Assembly (NCBI GenBank): GCA_025924815.1
Contig: JAICHQ010000005.1
Location: forward strand, 1-64,000
Length of the DNA stretch: 64,000 nt
Source: Nocardioides sp.
GTDB lineage: Bacteria; Actinomycetota; Actinomycetes; Propionibacteriales; Nocardioidaceae
Reading direction: 5' to 3'
Every line of letters begins with the position of its first letter. The first letter of the stretch is position 1. The notes below the pieces were generated by a model. That model saw nothing but the letters and a program-made list of their open reading frames with translations. It did not search any database and was not told the DNA's origin. Positions 19,932-29,795 of this stretch are shown here, in pieces. A program made the translations under genes and the position numbers.

Positions 19932-22811
19932 CTACGGGTTGCCGTTGGTCACCGTGACCGTGGTGGTGGCCCTGCCCGGCGCGGTGACGTCGTCGCCGAG
20001 GTACCTGACCGTGATCGTCCGGACGCCAGCGGTCGGGAACGGCCCGACGACGAAGCTCGCCGTCCCGCCGGCCAGCGTGGCCCGGCCGGCCCTCACGCCG
20101 TCCACACGGATCCTGACCTCGCCGGTCGGGGTGACGCCCTGCGCACCGGTCACGGTGATGTCGATCCGGGCGGTCGACTGCTTCTTCCGGATCCGGTCGG
20201 GCGTGGCTGTCGCGGTGACCGCCGACGCCTGCTGGCTGAACGGGGCGGACAGGCCGACCAGCTCCGGGTTGTGGTCGGAGGCGCGGAACTGGTCGGGACG
20301 GTAGAGCAGGATCGCGTTGTAGTCGTACCGGCTGTACTCGAAGCCGACCGACTCCTCGGCGTTGATCTGCCAGACGTCGCGCCCGGTGACCATGCCGGCC
20401 GCCGCGGTGTTGGCCAGCACGTGGTCGAGCGAGCCGGCCATCCCGCCGTACTCGTACGACGTGTCCCGCGGGTCGTCACTGGACTGGTTGACGAACCCGT
20501 TCTGGTAGAGCACCTGCATCGGGTCCTCCTGGGTGTAGGAGTTGAAGTCACCCACGAGGAAGATCTTGTCGGTGCCGTCGGCCTGCGCGGTGGTCCGGGC
20601 GAAGTCGACCAGGGCATGAGCCTGGCGGACGCGGTCGCCGTTGAAGGCGCCCTGGATGCCGTCGGCGTTGTCGCCGGTGGCCGCCGGGTCGCTGTCGCCC
20701 TTCGACTTCAGGTGGTTGACCACCACCAGGAACCCGTCGGCGTCCAGCGCGCCCTTGCGCTTGAACTCCTGCGCGAGCGGCTCGCGGGCGTTCGCGAACG
20801 GCTGACCCGGGCCTGACTGGTCGGCGAGCACCTGCGAGCCCCCGACCAACGCGACCTTGTCCGGGTTGTAGATGAAGGCCGTGCGGATCACGTCCTGCTC
20901 CGTGATGTCGGGCAGCTGTGAGGCGTCCGGCGAGGGTGCGAACGCCCATCGCCGGTAGCCGGCATCGGCGTTGAGGGCCTCGACCAGCGACTTCAGGGCG
21001 TCGTCGCGGTCGCTCTCGCCGAGCGCCACCGAGTTCTCGATCTCCTCCAGCGACATGATGTCGACGTCCATGGTGTTGATCGCCCGCACCTCCTTGGCCC
21101 GCTGCCGCTCCAGGTCTGCGGTCGGCGCGGACAGGTCGGTGCCGCCACTGGACTCCGCGGCACCGCGCGGCCCGTTGTCCGAGCACGATTTGTCGGTCAC
21201 GGGACTGCCCGTGCGGTCGTCGTAGAACGTGCAGGTGTGCCCGGCTGCGACCCACTCGGCACCGGTGGTGTCGAAGTAGTTCAGGACGTTGAAGGTGCCG
21301 AGCTCGAGGTCGCCGCCCACGTCGCGGGGCGTCTGGTTCTCGGTGCGGGTGTCGCCGAACGTGGCGACGTCGCTGCCCACGCCCCTGACCTGCGTCGTGG
21401 GCTGGAACTTCCACGTGCTGTTGCGGTAGTCGAGTATCACCGGCTGGTGCAGCGTGGCCGAGGAGCCGATCCGCACCGGGTTGTCGGGCGTCAGCCACGA
21501 CATCGGCGTCGAGGAGTTCAGGAAGCTGGTGCTGGCCCCGTCGTCGAGGGTCACGGCCCGCGCCGCGTTGTCGGCCTGCACCCGGGCCACCTGGCCGGGC
21601 TCCAGGTTGGGGTTGTACAGGTCCGTGGGCTGCCAGAGCTGCTGGTCGCCGGTGGCCAGGCCGATCTCGCCGTACTGGAAGGTGTCGTAGTTGTCGGTGA
21701 CGGTGAACCGGTCGGTCGGCGCGAGCAGCTCGCTCTCGTGTGCCTCGCGGGCGGCGTCCGTCGTCGGGTACGCCGTGGCCAGCGCCACCGGAGGGTGCGC
21801 GTCGACACCGTGGTCGACCACCTCCGTGGACGGCACCGAGAGCTCGGTCAGGGTCTGGGGGTTAGAGCTCGTCGCTCCGAACTCGCTGACGGTCCCGGTC
21901 ACGGTCAGGGAGTGCCCGATCGTGGCCGTGACCGCGTTCCTGGGCTGGTACACGTAGATGGCGTCGGAGGCGCCGGGCGTCTGATCGGTGCCGTCACCGG
22001 TGCCGGCGGTCTGCAGCACGTAGCCGTAGAAGCCGCCGGCCGGGTACGTCGCGGTCACGACGCCCGTGGTCGTCACGGTCCTGCCCACGAACGGGCTGGT
22101 GCCCGTAGTGCCCTGGATCCCGGCGATCGTCTGCACCGTGGGGGGCGGCGGCGGGGTCGCCGGGCACGCGTCACCGCAGGCGCTGGGCGTCGGCGGGTCG
22201 GAGACGATGAAGTCCGCGGAGTTGTCGTTGGTATCGGCACCCGAGGCGTTGCGCGTCACCGACGACGCGTTGCTGGTGGTCGACGCCGCCGCCGTCTCGT
22301 AGCTGGTCGTGCTGTTCCCCCACCCGACGAAGTCGACGACGTCGGCGTTCGCGATGTTCAGGCTGCCCGGATTGATGCCGGTCGTGCCCTGGGCGAGGTA
22401 GACCTGGCCGCCGGTGCCGGAGAGGTTGATCGTGCTGGTCGCGTCGGGCGTCGGCAGCACCGGGGCCGGGGGGCTGTTCGTGCCGGTGGCGCCCGCCACC
22501 AGATACGTCCGGCCCGCCGGAACGTCGACCGTCGGCAAGGCGAAGACGTTGGTGGACGGCGAGTTCGAGCCCGCCGAGCGGTATTGCAGGCTCAGCCCCC
22601 CCAGCGACACGACCTGGTCTGTGGTGTTGCGCAGCTCGACGAAGTCCCTGTCGAAGCTGGCGCTGCTGTTCCCACCACCGCCGTACACCTCGTTGATGAC
22701 GAGGCCGGGCCCGGCCGTGTTGGCGTGTGCCGGAGAGAGGAGGGCGCCACCACCGGCGACGACCGTCGCGACGGAGGCGAGGACAGCCGACGCTGACCGC
22801 ATGGGGGGCAT
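19932..22811 (-). CDS. Secreted ExeM/NucH-like extracellular endonuclease
   Basis: The 959-residue secreted protein has a signal peptide ending SPAHA-N near residue 30, a lamin-tail (LTD) beta-sandwich at ~35-170 (GLVINEVYGGGG...FVELRN) and an OB-like region at ~235-480. The endonuclease/exonuclease/phosphatase domain spans ~490-860, with LGTFNVLNYFDT, MSLEEIENS, VGDFNSY and RASDHNPELVG catalytic blocks. A C-terminal Ig-like domain runs from ~870 to 959. This is the architecture of the ExeM/NucH family, which degrade environmental DNA. ATG at 22811 follows GGAAGG. Convergent with GH15; it lies between pgsA and GH15 and is not a usual member of this neighbourhood. Confidence 0.88.
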   Translation of the reverse strand: MPPMRSASAVLASVATVVAGGGALLSPAHANTAGPGLVINEVYGGGGNSSASFDRDFVELRNTTDQVVSLGGLSLQYRSAGSNSPSTNVFALPTVDVPAGRTYLVAGATGTNSPPAPVLPTPDATSTINLSGTGGQVYLAQGTTGINPGSLNIANADVVDFVGWGNSTTSYETAAASTTSNASSVTRNASGADTNDNSADFIVSDPPTPSACGDACPATPPPPPTVQTIAGIQGTTGTSPFVGRTVTTTGVVTATYPAGGFYGYVLQTAGTGDGTDQTPGASDAIYVYQPRNAVTATIGHSLTVTGTVSEFGATSSNPQTLTELSVPSTEVVDHGVDAHPPVALATAYPTTDAAREAHESELLAPTDRFTVTDNYDTFQYGEIGLATGDQQLWQPTDLYNPNLEPGQVARVQADNAARAVTLDDGASTSFLNSSTPMSWLTPDNPVRIGSSATLHQPVILDYRNSTWKFQPTTQVRGVGSDVATFGDTRTENQTPRDVGGDLELGTFNVLNYFDTTGAEWVAAGHTCTFYDDRTGSPVTDKSCSDNGPRGAAESSGGTDLSAPTADLERQRAKEVRAINTMDVDIMSLEEIENSVALGESDRDDALKSLVEALNADAGYRRWAFAPSPDASQLPDITEQDVIRTAFIYNPDKVALVGGSQVLADQSGPGQPFANAREPLAQEFKRKGALDADGFLVVVNHLKSKGDSDPAATGDNADGIQGAFNGDRVRQAHALVDFARTTAQADGTDKIFLVGDFNSYTQEDPMQVLYQNGFVNQSSDDPRDTSYEYGGMAGSLDHVLANTAAAGMVTGRDVWQINAEESVGFEYSRYDYNAILLYRPDQFRASDHNPELVGLSAPFSQQASAVTATATPDRIRKKQSTARIDITVTGAQGVTPTGEVRIRVDGVRAGRATLAGGTASFVVGPFPTAGVRTITVRYLGDDVTAPGRATTTVTVTNGNP

Positions 22812-22910
22812 GAGGCGTACCTTCCGAGCCGAGAGCCGAGAACCGAGAACGTCGAAGTACCGACGACCTGTGTGTCGCGCGTCACCTTAGTACGACCACC
22901 CGCCGATCCC

Positions 22911-23516
22911 TCACGCCGCGCGGATGGACTCACGCTGACGCCACACGTCCCGGAAGAACTCGTATCCCGACCACAGGGTCATCGCCACGGCCACGGCGAG
23001 GGTCGCCTCGAAGGCGTAGAAGAGGACCTCACCGAGGCGGTGGAGCGGGGCGTGCACCTGGCGCAACGGCAGGCTGAGGCCGGTCAGGGCCACCGCCTGC
23101 AGCACGGTCTTGACCTTGCCGCTCTGAGCAGCCGCCACGACCACCTTCCGGAGGATCGAGAGCCGCAGCAAGGTCACCGACCACTCGCGCAGCAGGACGA
23201 CGATCGTCACCCACCACCAGATGTCGCCCACCATCGAGAGCCCGACCAACGCCATCCCGGTCATCGCCTTGTCGGCGATCGGATCGGCGATCTTGCCGAA
23301 GTTGGTCACCAGCCCGCGGGAGCGGGCGATGTCGCCGTCGATCTTGTCGGTGACCATCGCGGCGAAGAAGAGCACGGCCGCGACGATGCGCCAGGCGATC
23401 GAGTTCCCGCCGTCGTGGAGCAGCGCGACCCCGAAGAACGGGACGATCACGATGCGTACGCCGGTCAGGACGTTGGGCAGGTTCCAGTTGCCGGAGGTGC
23501 CGACCTCATCGGTCAT
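22911..23516 (-). CDS. pgsA: CDP-diacylglycerol-glycerol-3-phosphate 3-phosphatidyltransferase
   Basis: This 201-residue membrane enzyme makes phosphatidylglycerolphosphate, the first step of phosphatidylglycerol and cardiolipin synthesis. It has the CDP-alcohol phosphotransferase motif D-x2-D-G-x2-A-R-x8-G-x3-D-x3-D between residues ~57 and ~84 (DKIDGDIAR ... GKIADPIAD) and about five membrane segments. The ATG at 23516 overlaps the rimO stop by 4 bp (ATGA), so the two genes form one operon, as in other actinobacteria upstream of cinA. Confidence 0.96.
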   Translation of the reverse strand: MTDEVGTSGNWNLPNVLTGVRIVIVPFFGVALLHDGGNSIAWRIVAAVLFFAAMVTDKIDGDIARSRGLVTNFGKIADPIADKAMTGMALVGLSMVGDIWWWVTIVVLLREWSVTLLRLSILRKVVVAAAQSGKVKTVLQAVALTGLSLPLRQVHAPLHRLGEVLFYAFEATLAVAVAMTLWSGYEFFRDVWRQRESIRAA

Positions 23517-24991
23517 CGACGCTCCCCCGGCCGGGTCGGCTCGGCGACCAGGTCGGCACCTTCGGCGGCGACCACGCGGGCCGGCACGAGGTCGCCCACG
23601 GCAGGGGAGCCGGCGGTCAGGCGGGTCGTGCCGTCGACCTCCGGGCCCTGGTGGTCGGCGCGGCCCTCCGCGACCCGGCCGTCGCCGGTGTCCTCCAGGG
23701 ATTCCACGAGGACCAAGACCTCCTCGCCGACACGCGCCTCGGCCCGCTCGGCCGTCAGCTGCTCCACGAGATCGGTGACGTGCTCGACGCGGGCCCGGAT
23801 CTCGTCCTCGCCGAGCTTCCCGTCGTACGCCGCCGCCTCGGTGCCGTCCTCGTCGGAGTAGCCGAAGACCCCGGTGACGTCGAGGCGCCCGGCCACCAGG
23901 AAGTCGCAGAGCGTCTGCAGGTCGTCGTCGGTCTCGCCGGGGAACCCCACGATCACGTTGGAGCGCACGCCGGCGGCCGGCGCCAGCACTCGCACCCGGT
24001 CGAGCAGGCCGAGGAAGCTCTCCGGGTCGCCGAAGCGACGCATCCGCCTCAGCACCGTCGCGCTGGCGTGCTGGAAGGACAGGTCGTAGTAGGGGCTGAC
24101 GCCGGGGGTGGTGGCGATGGCCTCGACCAGGCCCGGCCTGGTCTCGGCCGGCTGCAGGTAGGAGACCCGCACCCGCTCGATGCCCTCGACCGCGGCCAGC
24201 TCGGGCAGCAGGGTCTCCAGGAGCCGGAGGTCACCGAGGTCCTTGCCGTACGACGTGCTGTTCTCGCTGACCAGGAACAGCTCGCGCACGCCCTCTCCCG
24301 CCAGCCAGCGGGCCTCGGCCAGCACGTCGGCGGGGCGACGGCTGACGAACGAGCCGCGGAAGCTCGGGATCGCGCAGAAGGCACAGCGGCGGTCACAGCC
24401 GCTGGCGAGCTTCAGCGGAGCCATCGGGCCACCGGCCAGGCGGCGGCGTACGGCGCGCGGGCCGGTCGTCGGACCATGGGCGCCGATGCCGTCGGTCGAG
24501 CTCACGCCGTGCCCCGGCACCGAGACGGTGCTCGCGTCGCGGGCAGCCGGGGAGATGGGCAGCAACCGGCGCCGGTCCTGCGGCGTGTGCGGGTGGAGCA
24601 CCTCACCGGCCAGGATCGAGCGAAGCCGGGCGGCGATGTCGGGGTAGTCGTCGAAGCCGAGCACCGCGTCGGCCTCGGGCAGCGACTCGGCGAGGTCCCT
24701 GCCGTAGCGCTCGGCGAGGCAGCCGACCGCCACGACCGCCCGGGTGCGGCCGCCCTCCTTGAGGTCCGCGGCCGCCAGCAGGGTGTCGACGGAGTCCTTC
24801 TTGGCGGCGTCGACGAACCCGCAGGTGTTCACCACGACCGTCTCGGCGTCGTCGGGGTCGTCGACCAGCCGGAAGCCGTCGGCGGCCAGCCGGCCGGCGA
24901 GCTCTTCGGAGTCGACGTCGTTGCGCGCGCAGCCCAGGGTCACCAAGGCGACGGACAGGTCGCGGTGGGTGCCGGGAGTCGTGGTGGTCAT
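23513..24991 (-). CDS. rimO: Ribosomal protein S12 methylthiotransferase RimO
   Basis: The 492-residue radical-SAM enzyme has the N-terminal UPF0004 domain ([15 protein letters not shown] at ~17-31, [12 protein letters not shown] at ~53-64, and AVGCLAERY at ~88), the radical-SAM CDRRCAFC triad near residue 199-206, and a C-terminal TRAM domain from ~425. It adds a methylthio group to an aspartate of S12. It carries an extended insert between the first domain and the SAM core ([10 protein letters not shown] ... GAHGPTTG), which is common in actinobacterial RimO. Overlaps pgsA downstream. Confidence 0.96.
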   Translation of the reverse strand: MTTTTPGTHRDLSVALVTLGCARNDVDSEELAGRLAADGFRLVDDPDDAETVVVNTCGFVDAAKKDSVDTLLAAADLKEGGRTRAVVAVGCLAERYGRDLAESLPEADAVLGFDDYPDIAARLRSILAGEVLHPHTPQDRRRLLPISPAARDASTVSVPGHGVSSTDGIGAHGPTTGPRAVRRRLAGGPMAPLKLASGCDRRCAFCAIPSFRGSFVSRRPADVLAEARWLAGEGVRELFLVSENSTSYGKDLGDLRLLETLLPELAAVEGIERVRVSYLQPAETRPGLVEAIATTPGVSPYYDLSFQHASATVLRRMRRFGDPESFLGLLDRVRVLAPAAGVRSNVIVGFPGETDDDLQTLCDFLVAGRLDVTGVFGYSDEDGTEAAAYDGKLGEDEIRARVEHVTDLVEQLTAERAEARVGEEVLVLVESLEDTGDGRVAEGRADHQGPEVDGTTRLTAGSPAVGDLVPARVVAAEGADLVAEPTRPGERR

Positions 24992-25051
24992 CAGGGCCGA
25001 GTATGCCGCCCGGTGCCCCCGGGACCCGAAGTCACGCCGCGGTGAGTGACC

Positions 25052-26599
25052 TCACCGGCGCACGACGTACGACTGCGTGGCGGGACGACCCGCGGGCCCC
25101 ATGCGCCCGCGGTCCTGCCCGTCCACGGTCACCCGCACCGATCCGTCGGTCGACTGGATGCGCACCGGCGGCGAGGCCTGGAGGGTGTGCTTCTGCCCGT
25201 AGGAGAGGCCTCCGGAGAACACCAGCGTGCCGGCGCCGTCACGGACCACGACCCGCGCTCCCCCGCCGGCGGCGGTGAGGGTGACCGGCACCGGCTTGGC
25301 CGCCGCGATCCGGCTGTGGTTCGGGCCACCGGACCCGGTCAGGGCCGCCTGGTCGGCGCTGCCGTCGGCGCCGCCGGTCACCAGCCGCGCGACCGACCAG
25401 CACAGCACCAGCGCCATCACGGCCGCCACCAGCACCGACCAGTTCGGCCCGCCGCGCGTGGCACGGATCGAGCCCGCACCGGCCAGCTCGGCCTCGAACA
25501 CCCTGCGCGGGTCGATCGGGGCGTCGGCGTAGCGTTCGTCGTACGCCGCGAGCAGCGGTGCGACCTCCACCCCGAGCACGCGAGCGAGCGTCCGCAGGTG
25601 ACCGCGGGCGTAGAAGTCGCCACCGCACGCGGTGAAGTCGTCGACCTCGATCGCCTCGATCACGTGCGGCCGGATGCGGGTGCGGTCGGCCAGCTCGTCG
25701 ACGGAGAGGCCGAGACGCTCGCGCGCCGCAGCGAACTGCGGGCCCACCACCGGGTCCACAACGGGGAGGGGGACGGCGTCGGCGTTGTCGACGAGGAGGG
25801 GCTCCTCGACCTCGGGCACGGCGACCTCGATGCGGCTCTCGTGCAGCACCTCGGCCCGGGAGGCCATGACAGGCTCGCGTGACGGGGCCGGCGTCAGGCT
25901 GGCGACCAGTGGGGGCTGCTCGGTCTCGACGTCCTCCGGGAGGTCCGCGAGGTGGCGGGCGTCGTCCCGGCTCGAGCGCTCGAACCGGGCCGCGGCGACG
26001 CCGATCAGGTGGGCGATCGCCGGGCGCGGGTCGCGTAGCACGGTGACGTCCTCGGCCGGTGTCGTCTCGACCACCGGGGCGCGGTCGTCGGCGAGGTCGC
26101 GCAGGGCGGTCGTCAGGTCGGTCTCGGACCCCACCACGCGGGTGCCGAGGCCGAGCGGCACGGCCAGGGGCGAGCCGTGCAGGCGCCGGTTGATCCGGGC
26201 GACCCGACGGGCGCCGGGGTCGAGGTCCTCGAGCACGCGCTGGACGTAGTGGGTACGGACGGTCAGCAGGCCGTCGTGCCACCAGCCGCGCCGCTCTCGG
26301 TGCTCGATCTCGTGCAGACCGGCCCAGGGCAGGCCCACCCAGCTCCGGCCCAGACGCAGCCGGACGCCGAGCTCGTCGGCGACCAGCAGCGGGGTGCGGG
26401 CGTCGAGCAGGGCCGCCAGGTTGGCGACGCCGATCACTCCCAGCACGACCACCAGCACCCAGTCGACGGCCGAGCCACCGCTCACCGCCCGGGCGAGGTA
26501 GGCCACCGCGACCAGCGACGCGCCGACCCCGAGGGCGGCAGCGAGGCCGGGACGGCGGCGTACCTCCAGCACGTGGTCGTCGGTGAAGTCGGTGCTCAT
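25052..26599 (-). CDS. RodZ-like HTH/DUF4115 protein with N-terminal membrane and PH-like extension
   Basis: The 515-residue protein has two N-terminal membrane helices (about 18-37 and 46-64), a PH-like or bPH segment (70-165) and a polar linker. Next come a helix-turn-helix of the HTH_25 type (about 288-345, RIRPHVIEAIEVDDF), a single membrane helix (about 387-408) and a C-terminal external domain of the DUF4115 type (about 425-510). RodZ-type proteins link the cytoskeleton or cell-wall machinery to the membrane. The rest of the RodZ family lacks the N-terminal half, so this gene looks like a fusion. It sits between ftsK and rimO, the usual location of the HTH protein. Confidence 0.82.
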   Translation of the reverse strand: MSTDFTDDHVLEVRRRPGLAAALGVGASLVAVAYLARAVSGGSAVDWVLVVVLGVIGVANLAALLDARTPLLVADELGVRLRLGRSWVGLPWAGLHEIEHRERRGWWHDGLLTVRTHYVQRVLEDLDPGARRVARINRRLHGSPLAVPLGLGTRVVGSETDLTTALRDLADDRAPVVETTPAEDVTVLRDPRPAIAHLIGVAAARFERSSRDDARHLADLPEDVETEQPPLVASLTPAPSREPVMASRAEVLHESRIEVAVPEVEEPLLVDNADAVPLPVVDPVVGPQFAAARERLGLSVDELADRTRIRPHVIEAIEVDDFTACGGDFYARGHLRTLARVLGVEVAPLLAAYDERYADAPIDPRRVFEAELAGAGSIRATRGGPNWSVLVAAVMALVLCWSVARLVTGGADGSADQAALTGSGGPNHSRIAAAKPVPVTLTAAGGGARVVVRDGAGTLVFSGGLSYGQKHTLQASPPVRIQSTDGSVRVTVDGQDRGRMGPAGRPATQSYVVRR

Positions 26600-26600
26600 G

Positions 26601-29174
26601 TCAGGCCCCCATCTCCCCGTGAAGGGTGGCGATCACGCCGTCGATCTCATCGGGTTTCACCAGCACGTCGCGTGCCTTCGAGCCCTCGGAGGGCCCGACG
26701 ACGCCGCGACTCTCGAGGATGTCCATCAGCCGTCCGGCCTTCGCGAACCCGACCCGGAGCTTGCGCTGCAGCATCGAGGTCGAGCCGAACTGCGTCGACA
26801 CCACGAGCTCGACGGCCTGGACCACGAGGTCGAGATCGTCGCCGATGTCGTCGTCCAGGTCGCGCTTGGTCTGCGGCGGTGCGGTCACGTCCTCGCGGTA
26901 GGTCGGCGACAGCTGCTTGGTGCAGTGGGCAACCACCTGGTGGATCTCGGCCTCGGTGACCCACGACCCCTGGACGCGCACCGCCTTCGAGGCGCCCATC
27001 GGGAGGAACAGGCCGTCGCCCTGGCCGACCAGCTTCTCCGCGCCCGGGTGGTCGAGGATGACCCGGCTGTCGGCCAGGCTGGAGGTCGAGAACGCCAGCC
27101 GGGACGGCACGTTCGCCTTGATCAGACCGGTCACCACGTCGACGCTGGGTCGCTGCGTGGCGAGCACCAGGTGGATGCCGGCCGCGCGGGCCAGCTGGGT
27201 GATCCGCACGACCGCGTCCTCGACGTCCCTCGGGGCGATCATCATCAGATCGGCGAGCTCGTCGACGACGACCACGAGGTAGGGGTACGGCGCGATCTCG
27301 CGCTCGCTGCCCGGGGGCGCCGTCACCTTCCCGGCACGCACCGCCTTGTTGAAGTCGTCGACGTGACGGAAGCCGAAGTTGGCCAGGTCGTCGTAGCGCA
27401 GGTCCATCTCGCGCACGACCCAGGCCAGGGCCTCGGCCGCCTTCTTGGGGTTGGTGATGATAGGGGTGATCAGGTGCGGGATGCCCTCGTAGGCGTTCAG
27501 CTCGACCCGCTTGGGGTCGATCATGATCATCCGCACCTCGTCGGGGGTGGACCGCATCAGCAGCGAGGTCACCATCGAGTTGATGAAGCTCGACTTGCCG
27601 GAGCCGGTGGCGCCCGCGACCAGCAGGTGCGGCATCTTCGCGAGGTTGGCCACCACGAACCCGCCCTCGACGTCCTTGCCGAGACCGACCACCAACGGGT
27701 GGTGGTCGGAGCGCGCCGTGCTGGAGCGGAGCACGTCGCCGAGGGAGACGATCTCCTTGTCGACGTTGGGGATCTCGATGCCGATCGCGGACTTGCCGGG
27801 GATCGGGCTCAGGATCCGCACGTCGGCCGACGCGACGGCGTACGCGATGTTCTTCGACAGCGCGGTGACCTTCTCGACCTTCACCGCCTGGCCGAGCTCG
27901 ACCTCGTAGCGCGTCACGGTCGGTCCGCGCGTGTAGCCGGTGACCTGGGCGTCGATGCCGAACTCGTCGAGCACCTGGGTCAGCCGGTGCACGACGTCGT
28001 CGCTGGCCCGGGAGCGTGGCTTGTGCACCGATCCCGGCTTGAGGACCTCGCTGCCGGGGAGCGCGTAGACGACGTCGCCGGAGAGCTCGAGCTGCTCCAT
28101 GCGCTCCGGGAGCGGCGTGTGCGGGGGCGCAACCAGGTCGGTCGCCGTGTCGGCATCGGCCGCGGTGACCGAGATCGCCTGGGTGGCGTCGGGGTCGGCC
28201 TCGGTGTCGTCGAGCAGGCCGCGCTTGCGCCGCTTCCGCAGCTCGCGTTCGGACAGGACCGGGCTGTCGTAGGCCGGGTCGCCCATCTCGTGGTCGACCT
28301 CGTCGTCGTAGCGGGGACCGCCGCGCTTGCTACGGACGCCGTTCGCCGGCAGGTCGGACTGCTCGACCGGCGTGCGGCCGAGCATGCGGTCGCGGAGCGC
28401 GGCGAGCCTTCCCGGCACCTGGTACACCGGCGTCGCGGTGATCACCAGCACCCCGAAGAACGCGAGCAGGAGCAGCAACGGCACCACGACGTACGCCGTG
28501 CGGAGCAGGTCGAGGAGCAGGCTCGACACGACGTAGCCGATCGCTCCGCCGGCGTCGCGCAGATCGGAGGAGTCGCCGTTGACCGGCGCCGGGTTGCCGG
28601 CGGCGATGTGCACGGTGCCGAGAACGCCGAACGCGAGGGCGACCCAGCCGACGACCTGCCGGCCCGCGGGCCCGTTGCTCTCGGGGTCACGCATGGTGCG
28701 CCAGCCCACCCAGACCAGCAGCAGCGGGACCAACCAGCCGACCTTGCCGACCGAGCCGGCGACGATCGTGCGGATCCCCTCCATCAGGCCGCCGGGCAGC
28801 TGCCACCACACCGCGGCCGCGGCCACGACGGCGGTCCCGAACAGGAACAGGCCGGCGCCGTCGCGGCGGTGCTCGGGCTCGAGGTCGTGGGCCGTCCGGC
28901 CGATCCGACGGGCGACGGCGCCGAGGGCGTGGGCGACGCCGAGCCAGATCGCGGCCGCGCCGCGACCCAGCGACGCGAACAGGCGCAGGACGGGACCGCG
29001 CCCCGAGCGGACGGCTCGGGGCGCCGGACGTCGGCCGCGCCCCGACGTGCGGGAGCGCTTCTTCGACGTACTCCGGGACCGCGAGCTGCTGGTGCGTCTC
29101 TTCGAGCCCTTCGAGCTCTTCGAGGACGCACTCCTGCTACGCGAACCCGGCGGGGAAGACGTACGGGTCGCCAT
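26601..29174 (-). CDS. ftsK: DNA translocase FtsK
   Basis: The 857-residue protein has a very basic Ser/Arg/Lys-rich N-terminus (1-60), about four membrane helices between ~95 and 240, a linker, the alpha/beta motor domain with Walker A GATGSGKSS (near residue 518) and DPKRVELN. The C-terminal gamma winged helix ends ...GEMGA and contains the QRKLRVGFAKAGRLMD segment that recognises KOPS/FRS sites. It pumps chromosome DNA through the division septum. The ATG at 29174 was chosen because TAGATT ends seven bases upstream. One base separates its stop from the next gene (RodZ-like), which suggests co-transcription. Confidence 0.97.
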   Translation of the reverse strand: MATRTSSPPGSRSRSASSKSSKGSKRRTSSSRSRSTSKKRSRTSGRGRRPAPRAVRSGRGPVLRLFASLGRGAAAIWLGVAHALGAVARRIGRTAHDLEPEHRRDGAGLFLFGTAVVAAAAVWWQLPGGLMEGIRTIVAGSVGKVGWLVPLLLVWVGWRTMRDPESNGPAGRQVVGWVALAFGVLGTVHIAAGNPAPVNGDSSDLRDAGGAIGYVVSSLLLDLLRTAYVVVPLLLLLAFFGVLVITATPVYQVPGRLAALRDRMLGRTPVEQSDLPANGVRSKRGGPRYDDEVDHEMGDPAYDSPVLSERELRKRRKRGLLDDTEADPDATQAISVTAADADTATDLVAPPHTPLPERMEQLELSGDVVYALPGSEVLKPGSVHKPRSRASDDVVHRLTQVLDEFGIDAQVTGYTRGPTVTRYEVELGQAVKVEKVTALSKNIAYAVASADVRILSPIPGKSAIGIEIPNVDKEIVSLGDVLRSSTARSDHHPLVVGLGKDVEGGFVVANLAKMPHLLVAGATGSGKSSFINSMVTSLLMRSTPDEVRMIMIDPKRVELNAYEGIPHLITPIITNPKKAAEALAWVVREMDLRYDDLANFGFRHVDDFNKAVRAGKVTAPPGSEREIAPYPYLVVVVDELADLMMIAPRDVEDAVVRITQLARAAGIHLVLATQRPSVDVVTGLIKANVPSRLAFSTSSLADSRVILDHPGAEKLVGQGDGLFLPMGASKAVRVQGSWVTEAEIHQVVAHCTKQLSPTYREDVTAPPQTKRDLDDDIGDDLDLVVQAVELVVSTQFGSTSMLQRKLRVGFAKAGRLMDILESRGVVGPSEGSKARDVLVKPDEIDGVIATLHGEMGA

Positions 29175-29181
29175 GGTCACG

Positions 29182-29187
29182 AATCTA
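29182..29187 (-). promoter_or_regulatory. Putative leaderless -10 element of ftsK
   Basis: TAGATT on the minus strand ends 7 nt before the ATG at 29174. It is the likely promoter of the ftsK-rodZ-like-rimO-pgsA run and decides the start codon. Confidence 0.55.
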
Positions 29188-29241
29188 GGTCAGAGTCACT
29201 CCCGTCACACGGATCACACGCCGCACGCGAGCCCCAGGTTC

Positions 29242-29748
29242 CTACCGACGCTCGAGCAGACCCCGGACGTACTGCGCCTGCCCGAGGTGGGCGTTGACCT
29301 CGTTGACGACGCTGACCAGCCGCACCCCGAGGGTGACCGGCGGATCCCACGCCTCGTCGACGACGCGGTCGAGGTCGCCGGGTCCGAGCGTCGCGACGTA
29401 CGCCTCGCTGCGGGCCGCGACCGCCTCGTAGTATCCCGCCAGCAGCCCGGCGCCGGCGCGCACTCTTCCGACGTCGGCGACGCTCATGGCGTAGCCGTGC
29501 TCGTGCACGTCGAAGGGCAGGTCGAAGCGCTCGGCCCAGCCGTCGGCCACCCACACCTGCTCGCTGCCCGCCACCGCCGCGACGTGGTCGTCCTCGATAC
29601 GGCTGAGGTGCCAGACCAGCCAGGCGATGGAATTGGCCCCGGGATCGGGGCGCCAGGCGAGGTCGTCGTCGCTGAGGCCGGCCACGACGTCGGGCATCCG
29701 CTCGCGGACGCGCCCCAGGGAGTCGGCAAGGAGATCGTTGACGTTCAT
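29242..29748 (-). CDS. DinB-like (DUF664-type) protein
   Basis: The 168-residue four-helix bundle protein contains the motif SIAWLVWHLSRIEDDHVAAV (His near residue 48, DDH near 54-56) and a C-terminal NEVNAHLGQAQYVRG with another conserved His. These three histidines form the metal site of DinB/YfiT-like proteins. Many are thiol-dependent S-transferases (mycothiol or bacillithiol). No substrate is known. It is divergent from the YhhN gene with 47 bp between starts. Confidence 0.87.
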   Translation of the reverse strand: MNVNDLLADSLGRVRERMPDVVAGLSDDDLAWRPDPGANSIAWLVWHLSRIEDDHVAAVAGSEQVWVADGWAERFDLPFDVHEHGYAMSVADVGRVRAGAGLLAGYYEAVAARSEAYVATLGPGDLDRVVDEAWDPPVTLGVRLVSVVNEVNAHLGQAQYVRGLLERR

Positions 29749-29795
29749 GCCAACACCTTGGCACGGGCCGCCCCCACGCCTGTCATGCTGCGGCC

